Origin: Streptomyces ipomoeae 91-03
GTDB taxonomy: Bacteria > Actinomycetota > Actinomycetes > Streptomycetales > Streptomycetaceae
Reading direction: 5' to 3'
Length of the DNA: 49,587 bases
Assembly (NCBI RefSeq): GCF_000317595.1
Contig: NZ_AEJC01000356.1
Location: forward strand, 1-49,587
Part shown: positions 27,109-37,378 of the stretch, one piece after another
Layout of the letters: every line of letters begins with the position of its first letter
How positions within the stretch are numbered: position 1 is the stretch's first letter
Program-made: the position numbers and the translations under genes
Notes under the pieces: model-generated
Database searches by the model: none
Seen by the model: only the letters and a program-made list of their open reading frames with translations
What the model was told of the DNA's origin: nothing

Positions 27109-27286
27109 CCCGCCAAGCCCCACCCACGGCAGCCCGGCCCCTCCCACCTGCGACCGAACAGTCCCACCGGACCGAACGGACCGGACACAACTGCGCACGC
27201 TCACCTGCGCCATCGAGTCCCGCCCGGCGCATCCGTCAAGGACGCGCCCACCGCGCGTCAAGCCGGGCCCGGCAGGCCACACGGCA

Positions 27287-28009
27287 TCAAGTCGTGCTCT
27301 CCGGCCGGGGCTTCTTCTGCCACGGGTATGTGGGCCGGGCCGCCGGCGGGGTGATCGCGGGCTTGGGTGGTTCGTGGGCGGTGTCGGGTGCGGGGTTTTC
27401 CTGCCAGGTCTGGCCGGTGGAGGTCGTCGGCTCGGGCTTGGGTGCCTCGGGCCAGACCGGCGCGGGCTCCGTCGTCCAGTGCCGCAGTGCGCCCGCCTCG
27501 ACGTCTATCTGGGCGCTGAGCGTGTCCAGCTCGTCCTCCGCGAAGCGGCGGGCCCGGTCGTGTGCCGCCCAGCGCAGGGAGTCGGCCGACTTGATGATCC
27601 GCTCCGTGCGCTCGCGCAGCGCCGGCAGCCGCTGGGCCAGCTTGGCGCGGTCCGGCTCGGGCTCCAGGCGCCGCAGCTCGTCGTCGAGCTCCCGGCCGTG
27701 CTTGCTCAGCCGCTCGAAGAGCGCCAGGGACTCCTTCAGGGATTCGTCCTCTCCCACGCCCGCCTGCAACGCCTCCTGGGTGGCCCGCATGGAGGTGCGC
27801 AACTTCAGCCGCAGGTCGGCCAGTTGTCCTACGGGGCCGGGCTGGGCGAGGCTTCTGGCACGCAGGGTGGTGTCCTCGACCGTGCGCTTGGCCTGTGTGA
27901 TCGTACGGTCCACGCCGCGCTTGGCCGCGCCGATCGCCTTCACCGTGGCGTACGCGCCGAGCGCCACGAACAGGACGAAGAGCAGGGCGACGACTGCGAT
28001 GACTTCCAC
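27287..28009 (-). CDS. Membrane-anchored helical hypothetical protein
   Basis: 240 aa from the GTG at 28009, with AAGGAGGA 7 nt upstream, which decides the start. Residues 2-24 (EVIAVVALLFVLFVALGAYATV) form an N-terminal membrane anchor. Residues 30-185 are strongly helical and charged, and probably form a coiled coil. The tail is Pro/Thr/Glu-rich and probably disordered. No enzyme motif. The topology resembles cytoplasm-facing scaffold proteins. A conserved gene appears here next to leuS in other Streptomyces, but the function is unknown. Confidence 0.8.
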   Translation of the reverse strand: MEVIAVVALLFVLFVALGAYATVKAIGAAKRGVDRTITQAKRTVEDTTLRARSLAQPGPVGQLADLRLKLRTSMRATQEALQAGVGEDESLKESLALFERLSKHGRELDDELRRLEPEPDRAKLAQRLPALRERTERIIKSADSLRWAAHDRARRFAEDELDTLSAQIDVEAGALRHWTTEPAPVWPEAPKPEPTTSTGQTWQENPAPDTAHEPPKPAITPPAARPTYPWQKKPRPESTT

Positions 28010-28069
28010 GGTGCGCTCCTCCTTCGACCGGCACGGCACGTACTGCTGCGCTCTTCAACGGTAAACGCT

Positions 28070-28112
28070 ACGGGCAGGTCCGGAGTTCCATCGGAACCCC
28101 GAACCTGCCCGT
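28070..28112. terminator. 20-bp hairpin downstream of leuS
   Basis: Arms 28070-28089 and 28093-28112 pair over 20 bp with two mismatched or wobble positions, around an ATC loop. It lies between the leuS stop and the start of the next minus-strand gene, so it likely terminates leuS. Confidence 0.75.
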
Positions 28113-28240
28113 AGGGGATCACCCCAAGCCTTGCCCTGCCGCTGCCGTCGCCGAGAAGCGTTGAGCGGAAGGCACCCCCAACGCCCCAGCGGCACGACTG
28201 CCCGCAGTCAAACCACGACCCCGATGAACCCCGCCCCGAG

Positions 28241-31111
<2,871 letters not shown>

Positions 31112-31164
31112 GATCCTCAAAGCTCCATCGATCGTCTCTGCCAGCGGGTTGTCGTCCGGAAACG

Positions 31165-31189
31165 AAAAATCCCCTCGCACAGGAGGGGA
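31165..31189 (-). terminator. Attenuator terminator in the leuS leader
   Basis: On the minus strand TCCCCTC (31189-31183), a 6-nt loop and GAGGGGA (31176-31170) form a 7-bp hairpin followed by T5 (31169-31165). This is one of the few intrinsic terminators here with a real U-tract. It lies 54 bp before leuS and after the leader peptide, as in amino-acid attenuators. Confidence 0.85.
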
Positions 31190-31248
31190 CGCCGCGCCGA
31201 TTCCGACCTCGCCGTTCATCGGCGGTCGGGACTGATCAGCGCGGCTCG
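31190..31248 (-). promoter_or_regulatory. Alternative RNA structures of the leuS attenuator
   Basis: On the minus strand GCCGCGCTGAT, at the end of the leader peptide frame, can pair over 11 bp (one G-U) with ATCGGCGCGGC, just before the terminator. Between them CCGACCGCCG and CGGCGAGGTCGG form an internal hairpin. Which fold counts as the antiterminator cannot be decided by eye. Confidence 0.55.
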
Positions 31249-31274
31249 CTAAGCAGAAGGCGTACGGCACGCAT
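31236..31274 (-). CDS. leuS leader peptide
   Basis: Twelve-residue frame [12 protein letters not shown] with three consecutive leucine codons (CTT CTG CTT), starting 6 nt after a TACCCT -10. Ribosome stalling at the Leu codons when charged tRNA-Leu is scarce would alter downstream folding and prevent termination. From memory, attenuators upstream of leuS have been predicted in some Streptomyces by comparative genomics. Confidence 0.8.
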   Translation of the reverse strand: MRAVRLLLSEPR

Positions 31275-31280
31275 GAGGTC

Positions 31281-31286
31281 AGGGTA
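31281..31286 (-). promoter_or_regulatory. -10 element for the leuS transcript
   Basis: TACCCT on the minus strand, exactly 6 nt before the leader-peptide ATG, predicts a leaderless leader-peptide frame. No clear -35. Confidence 0.6.
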
Positions 31287-31545
31287 CCGCAGGCCCTGCG
31301 ACGGTCGCGACGCGGTTCCGGCCCGCGCCGGACGCCCCGGCCATGGCCCGCACTGGACACCGAGGCGCGGTGTGTCAGCCACGGGAACCGGCCAAAAAAG
31401 TTGAACTTTATTCAAAGATTACTTCGCGTAACGACCCCTAAAGGACATCACAGCTGTGAGATTCCCCCTCGGTAACAACGCAATAACTCAAATCTCGTAC
31501 CGCTCGGTTTGCCACCACTTACAGTTCGACGACGGGACCGCTTTC

Positions 31546-31558
31546 CCGAACTGTTCGG
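31546..31558. promoter_or_regulatory. Palindrome at the ribosome-binding site of the cytochrome-like gene
   Basis: CCGAACTGTTCGG is a perfect 6+1+6 inverted repeat that overlaps the GGAG Shine-Dalgarno, ending 10 bp before the ATG at 31569. It could be a protein operator or a small RNA hairpin that hides the ribosome-binding site. The region upstream (31395-31500) is unusually AT-rich for this genome and should contain the promoter. Confidence 0.45.
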
Positions 31559-31568
31559 AGTTGCCCCC

Positions 31569-32921
31569 ATGAACCCTCGTCGCAGTAACAGCTCGTTGCC
31601 CCAACCGGGCCGCTCGGCCTACGGGATGGCGACGACTGCCGCTCTGCTGCTGATACCCGTAAGTGTGCTGGTCGGAGGTGACGCGTACCGGGAATTCCTC
31701 GACTTCGGCGCGGGCGTGCTCTCGCTCGTCTCGCTGACCTGCTCGGTGCTCTGGGGGCTCGTCGCCCAGGACCGGACCCTTCTCAGCGTGCGCCAGCGGA
31801 TCATCGGCCAGGCCGTCCACCGGACGACCGCGATCGCCTCGGTCGCGTTCCTCTTCCTGCACGTCACGGTCAAGTTGGCCCTGAACCACGTCTCCGCGAT
31901 CGCCCTGTTCCCCTTCGCCCTGGGCGTGACGGGCTCGGGCGCGCTCATCGGCTTCGGCGCGACCGCCGGATCGCTGATGGTCTTCGTCGCCATCACCGGC
32001 GCGCTGCGCAGCAACTTCGCCTCCCCCGCACCGGTCGCGGCGCGCTGGCGGGCGATGCACATGATGGCCTACCCGGCCTGGTGTTTCGCGCTGGTCCACG
32101 GACTCTACGCGGGTCGCGAGGCCAAGCCGATCTTCGTGATCCTCTACTCGTTGGGCCTGGTCGCCGTGGCCGCCGCCCTGTTGCTGCGCGCCGCGCCCCG
32201 CTCGGTCAAGCGCCAGGTGGTCGAACGCGTCACCGGGATCCTGGGCACCGACGGCCAGCGACCCCCGGAGGTCGAGGAGCTGATGAAGTCCCGCTCGGCC
32301 CTGTCCCAGGAGCCCGGCGGCGGTCGGCGCGAAGGCGGACAGCGCGACCAGATGCGCGACACCGGCCAGTTCCCGCTCCCCGGCTTCGGCGGCGGACAGG
32401 GCCCGCGCCCCGATCTGGGCGACCCGCTGGTGCCCTCGCCCCGCACGGCGTCCACCGCGGCCGACTCGAGCCCCGGCTTCGCCGCCGCGTACCGCGCCGT
32501 GTCGATGACGCCGCGCCAACCGGAGCCCACGGCGCCCTATCTGACGCAGCAGCAGCCGCCGTTGGACATGCAGCCCACGCAGGCCATGCCCCGGCTGGAC
32601 GACAGCTCGACCACGGGGAGCACCCGTTGGCCCGCGCCGTCCCCGCCTCCGGTCGGCGAGGCGCCCCCGTCGGCGTACGACCCGATGCAGGACACCTTCG
32701 CGGGCCAGTCGTTCGCGAGCGGTCAGACCTACCCGGGCCAGGCGTACCAGACCGGTCAGGAAACTTCTTTCGGAACGGCTGAGACGAACGCCCCCTACGG
32801 CACGTACAACCCGAACGACACGTACAACAGCGGTCCCGCCACTGAAACGCTGCCCGGTTACGACTACGACCAGCCGGGCTCAGGCGAACCCTGGAACGCG
32901 CCTTCCGGAGGCTTTAAGTGA
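31569..32921 (+). CDS. Ferric-reductase/cytochrome b-like six-helix membrane protein
   Basis: 450 aa from the ATG at 31569. Six membrane helices lie within residues 18-215. Histidines suited to heme ligation are in the third (FLFLHVTVKLALNH) and fifth (MHMMAYPAWCFALVHG) helices, the pattern of ferric-reductase-like or b-type cytochromes. Residues 225-450 are a Pro/Gln/Gly/Tyr-rich, probably disordered, cytoplasmic tail. The stop overlaps the next start as GTGA, so the two proteins are almost certainly partners. The electron acceptor is unknown. Confidence 0.8.
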   Translation: MNPRRSNSSLPQPGRSAYGMATTAALLLIPVSVLVGGDAYREFLDFGAGVLSLVSLTCSVLWGLVAQDRTLLSVRQRIIGQAVHRTTAIASVAFLFLHVTVKLALNHVSAIALFPFALGVTGSGALIGFGATAGSLMVFVAITGALRSNFASPAPVAARWRAMHMMAYPAWCFALVHGLYAGREAKPIFVILYSLGLVAVAAALLLRAAPRSVKRQVVERVTGILGTDGQRPPEVEELMKSRSALSQEPGGGRREGGQRDQMRDTGQFPLPGFGGGQGPRPDLGDPLVPSPRTASTAADSSPGFAAAYRAVSMTPRQPEPTAPYLTQQQPPLDMQPTQAMPRLDDSSTTGSTRWPAPSPPPVGEAPPSAYDPMQDTFAGQSFASGQTYPGQAYQTGQETSFGTAETNAPYGTYNPNDTYNSGPATETLPGYDYDQPGSGEPWNAPSGGFK

Positions 32922-34534
32922 ACGAGGCCCTTCCCGACGTCCCCGAAGTCCGTGTGGTGGGGCTCCCCCAGCTCACCTCGGGCTTCGACCTCGTCGAGAG
33001 ACTCGACCTCCCCATGCACCTGAAGGTGCACGGTCCGCTCGAACCGATGGGCGGCGAGCAACTCGCCCAGCTGGCCGAGCGGATCAATCTGAAGGGGCGA
33101 GGCGGCGCGGGCTTCCCCTTCCACAAAAAGCTGCGCTCGGTCGCCGAGTCGGCGATCAAGCGCGGCATCCGGCCCGTCGTGGTCGTCAACGGCAGTGAGG
33201 ACGAACCCGCCTGCCGCAAGGACACGGTGCTGATCAACCGTGCCCCGCATCTCATCCTGGACGGCGCCCTGCTCGTCGCCGAGGCCCTGGGCGCCCGGCA
33301 GTTGGTCGTCGGGGTGACACGTGAATCCACCCAGCGGTCCATGGAGGCCGCCCTCGCCGAACGCGGGCTGAGCAACCGGCGGGGCGCGGCCATCCGCGCG
33401 AGCGTCCAGCGCAACCCGGTGCGCATGGTCACCGGCGCCGCCGCGTCGCTGATCCGTTCCATCGACGGCGGTCCGGCCATCCCGCCGGGCCGCAAGACCA
33501 GCGCGTCCAGGAGCGGTGTCGGTGGCGCGCCGACGCTGCTGTCCAACGCCGAGACGTTCGCCCAGCTGGCCATCGGCGCCCGCATCGGTGCCGAGCGGTA
33601 CGGCAACACCGGCCTGTACGACGAGCCGGGCACCGTCATGCTCACCGTCTCCGGCGCGGTGGCCCGCCCCATGGTGATCGAGGCGCCGACGGGTGTGCCG
33701 CTGCGCTACATCCTGCAGCTCGCCGGGGCGCCGCCGGTCCCGCAGGGTGTGCTGACCGGCGGTTACCACGGCAAGTGGATCGACGCGGCGACGGTCAACG
33801 AGGCGGTCGTCTCCCGCAATTCGCTGGACGCGGTGGGCGGTGCGCTCGGCGCCGGCGCGATCCTGCCGATCAGCCAGGAGACCTGCCCGCTCGGCGAGTC
33901 GCTCCAGGTCGCCAAATGGCTCGCCGAGGAGAGCGCGGGACAGTGCGGTCCCTGCTATCTCGGTCTGCCGGCCGCCGCACGCGGCATGGAGGACATCCTC
34001 AACGGCGGTGGCCCGGCCGCCCTGGAGGCGCTCAAGCAGGTCGCCAAGAACGTGAAGCGGCGCGGCGCGTGCTCGCACCCGGACGGCTCCGCGATGTTCC
34101 TGGAGTCGACCATCAAGGCGTTCACGGACGACCTCGCCGCGCATGTCCTCGGCAACGGCTGCGGACGGCCCGTGGAAGGCGTTCTGCCGCTGTTCGAGGG
34201 CGGCAGGGCACCGACGGGCATCCCGGGCGGCGCGGGCCAGGAGGAGAGCGGCGCCAGCCGGCAGAAGATCTTCGTCGACTGGACGCTGTGCCGGGGGCAC
34301 GGCCTGTGCGCCGACATCCTCCCGGAGGTCTTCCAGCTGGGCGCCGACGGTTTCCCCACCGTCGCCCAGGCGAAGGTCCCGCAGTATGCCGAGGCCAAGG
34401 CGCTCCGCGCGGTACGCCGCTGCCCCGCGCTGGCCCTGCGCATCGAGGAGGACACCCGCTCGCAGGCCCCGTCCCGCAACCTCCCGGTCCTCTCCCAGGG
34501 CCGCGGCCGGCGGGCCCTGGGCAGCGGCCGCTGA
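32918..34534 (+). CDS. NuoF-like flavoprotein fused to a ferredoxin domain
   Basis: 538 aa from the GTG at 32918, with GGAGG 7 nt upstream. Residues 50-230 are NuoF-like (LKGRGGAGFPFHKKL, VNGSEDEPACRKDT, GAPTLLSNAETFA). An SLBB domain (about 235-310) and the NuoF iron-sulfur region (ESAGQCGPC...GACSHPDG, 345-390) follow. The C-terminal 75 residues are a small ferredoxin with CRGHGLC and RRCPAL. Compared with complex I NuoF, the GEE motif of the nucleotide site reads GAA, and the first of four cluster cysteines is alanine. It probably passes electrons between a soluble donor and the cytochrome-like partner. Confidence 0.85.
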   Translation: MNEALPDVPEVRVVGLPQLTSGFDLVERLDLPMHLKVHGPLEPMGGEQLAQLAERINLKGRGGAGFPFHKKLRSVAESAIKRGIRPVVVVNGSEDEPACRKDTVLINRAPHLILDGALLVAEALGARQLVVGVTRESTQRSMEAALAERGLSNRRGAAIRASVQRNPVRMVTGAAASLIRSIDGGPAIPPGRKTSASRSGVGGAPTLLSNAETFAQLAIGARIGAERYGNTGLYDEPGTVMLTVSGAVARPMVIEAPTGVPLRYILQLAGAPPVPQGVLTGGYHGKWIDAATVNEAVVSRNSLDAVGGALGAGAILPISQETCPLGESLQVAKWLAEESAGQCGPCYLGLPAAARGMEDILNGGGPAALEALKQVAKNVKRRGACSHPDGSAMFLESTIKAFTDDLAAHVLGNGCGRPVEGVLPLFEGGRAPTGIPGGAGQEESGASRQKIFVDWTLCRGHGLCADILPEVFQLGADGFPTVAQAKVPQYAEAKALRAVRRCPALALRIEEDTRSQAPSRNLPVLSQGRGRRALGSGR

Positions 34535-34557
34535 GCCTCCGGCAAGCCGTACGACGA

Positions 34558-34596
34558 CGAAGTGCGGGTCACCTCACCGAGGCGGCCCGCACTTCG
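34558..34596 (+). terminator. Terminator of the cytochrome/NuoF-ferredoxin operon
   Basis: CGAAGTGCGGG (34558-34568) pairs perfectly with CCCGCACTTCG (34586-34596). It begins 24 bp after the stop codon. Confidence 0.85.
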
Positions 34597-34617
34597 TCTG
34601 TCACCATCAACAACGCG

Positions 34618-34645
34618 AAGACCCCGTCCGATTGGACGGGGTCTT
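34618..34645 (-). terminator. Terminator after the first tRNA-Ala
   Basis: AAGACCCCGTCC and GGACGGGGTCTT form a perfect 12-bp stem with a 4-nt loop, 5 bp beyond the tRNA 3' end on the minus strand. It may also back up the plus-strand terminator next to it. Confidence 0.85.
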
Positions 34646-34650
34646 GTCTG

Positions 34651-34723
34651 TGGAGCTAAGGAGAATTGAACTCCTGACCTCCTGCATGCCATGCAGGCGC
34701 TCTACCAACTGAGCTATAGCCCC
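34651..34723 (-). tRNA. tRNA-Ala (anticodon GGC)
   Basis: 73-nt cloverleaf: acceptor GGGGCTA/TAGCTCC with one G-U pair, D stem GCTC/GAGC, anticodon stem CCTGC/GCAGG around loop ATGGCAT with anticodon GGC at 34690-34688, and T stem AGGAG/CTCCT. The CCA end is not encoded. Identical to the copy at 35512-35584. Confidence 0.97.
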
Positions 34724-34878
34724 TTACGCCGCGCGGCGGAGCCGCATATTTGACGCTGTCTGCCGGGTTCCCCCGGCGGCGACGCCAACATTACCGGTCC
34801 CCGAGGCTCACCACCAAATCGTTTCCGTTCTGTACGGGTTGGCCCCGAATTCACGGCCCGCACCGACGGTGTCGGCGC

Positions 34879-35112
34879 TCAGGCCGTCACGAACGAGTAG
34901 AACCGCTTGAGCGTGCAGTGCTCTTCGAGGAGGCGGCCGTAGATCGGCTCACCCTCCAGTTCGCGGTACGTCTCGATGGGGTCGCCTTTTATGATCAGCG
35001 CCCGTGCGCATTCCTCGCACCAGTACTGGTAGTCGGCGTTGACGGGCTCCATGTCGCGGACGATCGGCGTACCGCTGCCGCACCAGTCGCACTTCCTCCT
35101 GTGTGCACCCAT
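34879..35112 (-). CDS. Small zinc-binding protein with two CxxC pairs
   Basis: 77 aa from the ATG at 35112, with GGAG 7 nt upstream. Cys8/Cys11 and Cys32/Cys35 form a likely zinc site (CDWCGSG and WCEECARAL); the remaining half is a charged helix. Function unknown; such proteins may bind RNA, DNA or protein. The gene starts 3 bp after the stop of a zinc-ribbon gene, whose last codons supply its ribosome-binding site, so the two form an operon. Confidence 0.75.
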   Translation of the reverse strand: MGAHRRKCDWCGSGTPIVRDMEPVNADYQYWCEECARALIIKGDPIETYRELEGEPIYGRLLEEHCTLKRFYSFVTA

Positions 35113-35115
35113 CAC

Positions 35116-35286
35116 TCAGCTCCAGCTGTGGCCGCAGGCCGTGCACACGTAGGAGATACCTCCGTTGTCACCGAGGACTTGGGCAACGTGGAGCGAGCCG
35201 CAGGAAGGGCACAGGAGGGTGGTCTTGCTCCGCGTCTCCACCGGCTCGGAAAGCTCGTGGATCTCCCCGCGGATGCTCGCAGGCAT
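35116..35286 (-). CDS. Zinc-ribbon microprotein
   Basis: 56 aa from the ATG at 35286, preceded by GGGAGGGAG. Cys26/Cys29 and Cys48/Cys51 in LCPSCGS and VCTACGHSWS form a classic zinc ribbon, reminiscent of TFIIS/transposase-type ribbons or RNA-polymerase-associated small proteins. No function can be assigned. It is the first gene of a two-gene unit between the tRNA-Ala genes and is short enough to be missed by automated gene calling. Confidence 0.75.
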   Translation of the reverse strand: MPASIRGEIHELSEPVETRSKTTLLCPSCGSLHVAQVLGDNGGISYVCTACGHSWS

Positions 35287-35464
35287 CGCTTCTCCCTCCC
35301 GTCGGGCCGCGCCCCCTTCCGGCCGTTTGATTCTGCCACGGCCGGACCAATACGGTCAGCGACGCCTTCGTACCAGTCCGGACACGCGGCACGGAAGAAG
35401 GTCGTCCGCAGAGGTATACGCCTCCTGAGCCACAAGTACTCAAGCGGCGACGAAGGTCACATAC

Positions 35465-35495
35465 GAAAAATCCCGCTCCCTGGTGGGAACGGGAT
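35465..35495 (-). terminator. Terminator after the second tRNA-Ala
   Basis: On the minus strand ATCCCGTTCCC, loop ACCA and GGGAGCGGGAT form an 11-bp stem with one mismatch, followed by a T-run. It begins 17 bp beyond the tRNA 3' end. Confidence 0.85.
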
Positions 35496-35511
35496 CTTCT
35501 GTACCGATCTG

Positions 35512-35584
35512 TGGAGCTAAGGAGAATTGAACTCCTGACCTCCTGCATGCCATGCAGGCGCTCTACCAACTGAGCTATAGCCCC
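35512..35584 (-). tRNA. tRNA-Ala (anticodon GGC), second copy
   Basis: Identical over all 73 nt to the tRNA at 34651-34723, with the same orientation, 861 bp away. It has its own downstream terminator, so the two are independent units. Confidence 0.97.
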
Positions 35585-35621
35585 TTGCCGCATCACACGG
35601 TGCAGTTGTGTGATGTTTCGC

Positions 35622-35640
35622 CCCGCTCGGCGGGGCGAAC
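35622..35640. terminator. GC-rich hairpin upstream of the second tRNA-Ala
   Basis: CGCCCCGC and GCGGGGCG form a perfect 8-bp stem around a 3-nt loop. Its position between the phosphatase 3' end and the tRNA suggests it terminates the rsfS-phosphatase transcript. Confidence 0.55.
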
Positions 35641-35715
35641 AAGAAGAACTTTAGCCTGCGACCAGCCGGAAAGTGAAATCCGGGTCCCCGGCCGGGCAAC
35701 CGGGGCCTCTTACGG

Positions 35716-35779
35716 GGCTCAGCCGTCCGGGGGCTCAGTCGTCCAGGGGCTCAGTCGTCCGGGAGCTCAGTCGTCGTCG
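35716..35779. repeat. Four 16-bp tandem repeats across the stop codon of the histidine phosphatase
   Basis: Units at 35716, 35732, 35748 and 35764 of consensus GGCTCAGTCGTCCGGG. The last unit overlaps the phosphatase stop codon (TCA at 35767-35769), so the gene end itself has been duplicated three times downstream. Confidence 0.85.
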
Positions 35780-36435
35780 CCGAGCACCGGCTCCGGCAGG
35801 GTGCCGGCGTTGTGTTCGAGGAGGCGCCAGCCGCGGGCTCCCTCGCCGAGGACGGACCAGCAGCAGTTGGAGAGGCCGCCGAAGCTCTCCCAGTGGTGCG
35901 GCTCCAGACCGAGGAGGCGCCCGATGGTGGTGCGGATGGTGCCGCCGTGGCTGACGACGACGAGTGTGCCGTCCTCCGGGAGCTTGTCGGCGTGCCGGAG
36001 GACCACGGGTGCGGCGCGCTCGGCGACCTCGGTCTCCAGTTCGCCGCCGCCGCGGCGGACGGGCTCGCCGCGCTTCCACGCGGCGTACTCCTCGCCGTGC
36101 CGCTCGATGATCTGGTCGTGCGTGAGGCCCTGCCAGACGCCCGCGTAGGTCTCGCGCAGGCCCTCGTCGTGGGTGACCTCCAGGCCGGTGAGCGCGGCCA
36201 GCTCCGCGGCCGTCTTCGCGGCGCGCCGGAGGTCGGAGGCGACGATGGCGTCCGGCTTGAGGGAGGCGAGCAGGCGGGCGGCACGGCGGGCCTGGCCGAG
36301 GCCGGTCTCGGTGAGCTCGACGTCCGTGGTGCCCTGGAAGCGGCGCTCCACGTTCCACGCGGTCTGGCCGTGGCGCCACAGGATGAGGCGGCGCCCTCGG
36401 CCCTTGCGGTCCGCCGCGTCGATGCCCGCCGTCAC
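35767..36435 (-). CDS. Histidine phosphatase superfamily protein
   Basis: 222 aa, phosphoglycerate-mutase fold. The catalytic motif is RHG (Arg21, His22, Gly23 in LILWRHGQTAWN). Further active-site pieces are SDLRRAAKTA, GLRETYAGVWQG and the second His in VVVSHGG. Its ATG overlaps the rsfS stop by 4 bp, a conserved pairing in actinobacteria. The substrate is not predictable: alpha-ribazole phosphatase-like or broad-specificity phosphatase activity are both possible. Confidence 0.9.
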   Translation of the reverse strand: MTAGIDAADRKGRGRRLILWRHGQTAWNVERRFQGTTDVELTETGLGQARRAARLLASLKPDAIVASDLRRAAKTAAELAALTGLEVTHDEGLRETYAGVWQGLTHDQIIERHGEEYAAWKRGEPVRRGGGELETEVAERAAPVVLRHADKLPEDGTLVVVSHGGTIRTTIGRLLGLEPHHWESFGGLSNCCWSVLGEGARGWRLLEHNAGTLPEPVLGDDD

Positions 36436-36878
36436 CGCAGCTCCCCGCCCAGCTCCGCGGCCTCCTCTGCGGCCTGCAGCCGGGCGTGCTCCGCGGCCTT
36501 GCCCCGGGTGGCCTTGGCGTCCTCGGGCAGCTCCAGCTCGGGGCAGTCCTTCCAGAGCCGCTCCAGGGCGTAGAAGACCCGCTCCTCGCTGTGCTGGACG
36601 TGCACGACGATGTCGACGTAGTCGAGGAGCACCCAGCGGGCCTCGCGGTCGCCCTCTCGGCGCACCGGCTTGGCGTCGAGCTCCTTGTTCAGCCGCTCCT
36701 CGATCTCGTCGACGATCGACTTGACCTGGCGGTCGTTGGGCGCGGAGGCCAGCAGGAAGGCGTCCGTGATGGACAGCACATCGCTGACGTCGTACGCGAT
36801 GATGTCGTGCGCCAGCTTGTCGGCGGCCGCCTGGGCGGCGGTGTTGATGAGTTCGAGGGAGCGATCGGTGGCGGTCAC
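36432..36878 (-). CDS. rsfS: Ribosomal silencing factor RsfS
   Basis: 148 aa from the GTG at 36878. RsfS/Iojap binds L14 and blocks subunit joining under starvation. The core fold is intact, with DIIAYDVSDVLSITDAFLLASA, EEIERLN-type helices and the conserved WVLLDYVDIVVHVQ. An extra 25-residue helical Ala/Glu tail follows. nadD lies upstream on the same strand, a common partnership, but here a 600-aa LCP-like gene and a 500-bp gap intervene. Confidence 0.93.
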   Translation of the reverse strand: MTATDRSLELINTAAQAAADKLAHDIIAYDVSDVLSITDAFLLASAPNDRQVKSIVDEIEERLNKELDAKPVRREGDREARWVLLDYVDIVVHVQHSEERVFYALERLWKDCPELELPEDAKATRGKAAEHARLQAAEEAAELGGELR

Positions 36879-37378
36879 TACAAGGCTTTCCGTCGGCGGT
36901 CAGGAACCCTCACGGGCTACCTCCAGGGTCTCACGCCCCACCGACACCGCCCCACGAGTTATGCACGAGCCCCCGTGGTCGCGCCGACGGAACGGCTCCG
37001 GGACCCGCCGCCACTCGGGGCGACCGACCGGCCATCATGCCGACCGGACCGACCGACCGGCACGGCCAACCGGATTGACACGACCGGAATGACCAGCCGG
37101 ACGCGACACGACCGGCATGACCGGATCCGCTGGATCGGCCGGACCCACCGGATCAGCCAGCCCGTGCCTCCACTCCTGCCCACAGCGCCATCCGTGCCTA
37201 CAGCACCACCGCGCCTACCGCGCCACTGGTGCTCGCCGTACCGCTCGTGCTCGCCGCACCACCCGTGCTCGCCATGTCGTTCCTGCCCTCCGCGTCGATG
37301 GCCCCGTGTTTCCCGGTCGACCCCACCGCGCCGATCAACCCGCGGCAACGGTCGTGCCGGCCGTTCCCGCCGTGCCGG
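36879..37378. other. 500-bp low-complexity intergenic region
   Basis: No supportable gene. It contains many degenerate CGACCGG/CCGGCA and GTGCTCGCC/CTACAGCACC short repeats on either strand. Apparent open frames here are simple Arg/Pro/Gly sequence without ribosome-binding sites. The rsfS promoter should lie in the first 80 bp or so, but I see no clear hexamers. Confidence 0.5.

Noticed and set aside
34651..35584. The two identical tRNA-Ala genes as attL/attR of an integrated element
   Set aside because: The segment between them has no integrase, excisionase or mobility gene, and both copies are complete tRNAs with separate terminators.
36959..37348. 129-codon minus-strand frame downstream of the LCP-like gene
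   Set aside because: Arg/Gly simple sequence from degenerate CGACCGG repeats; no ribosome-binding site or similarity to any family I know.
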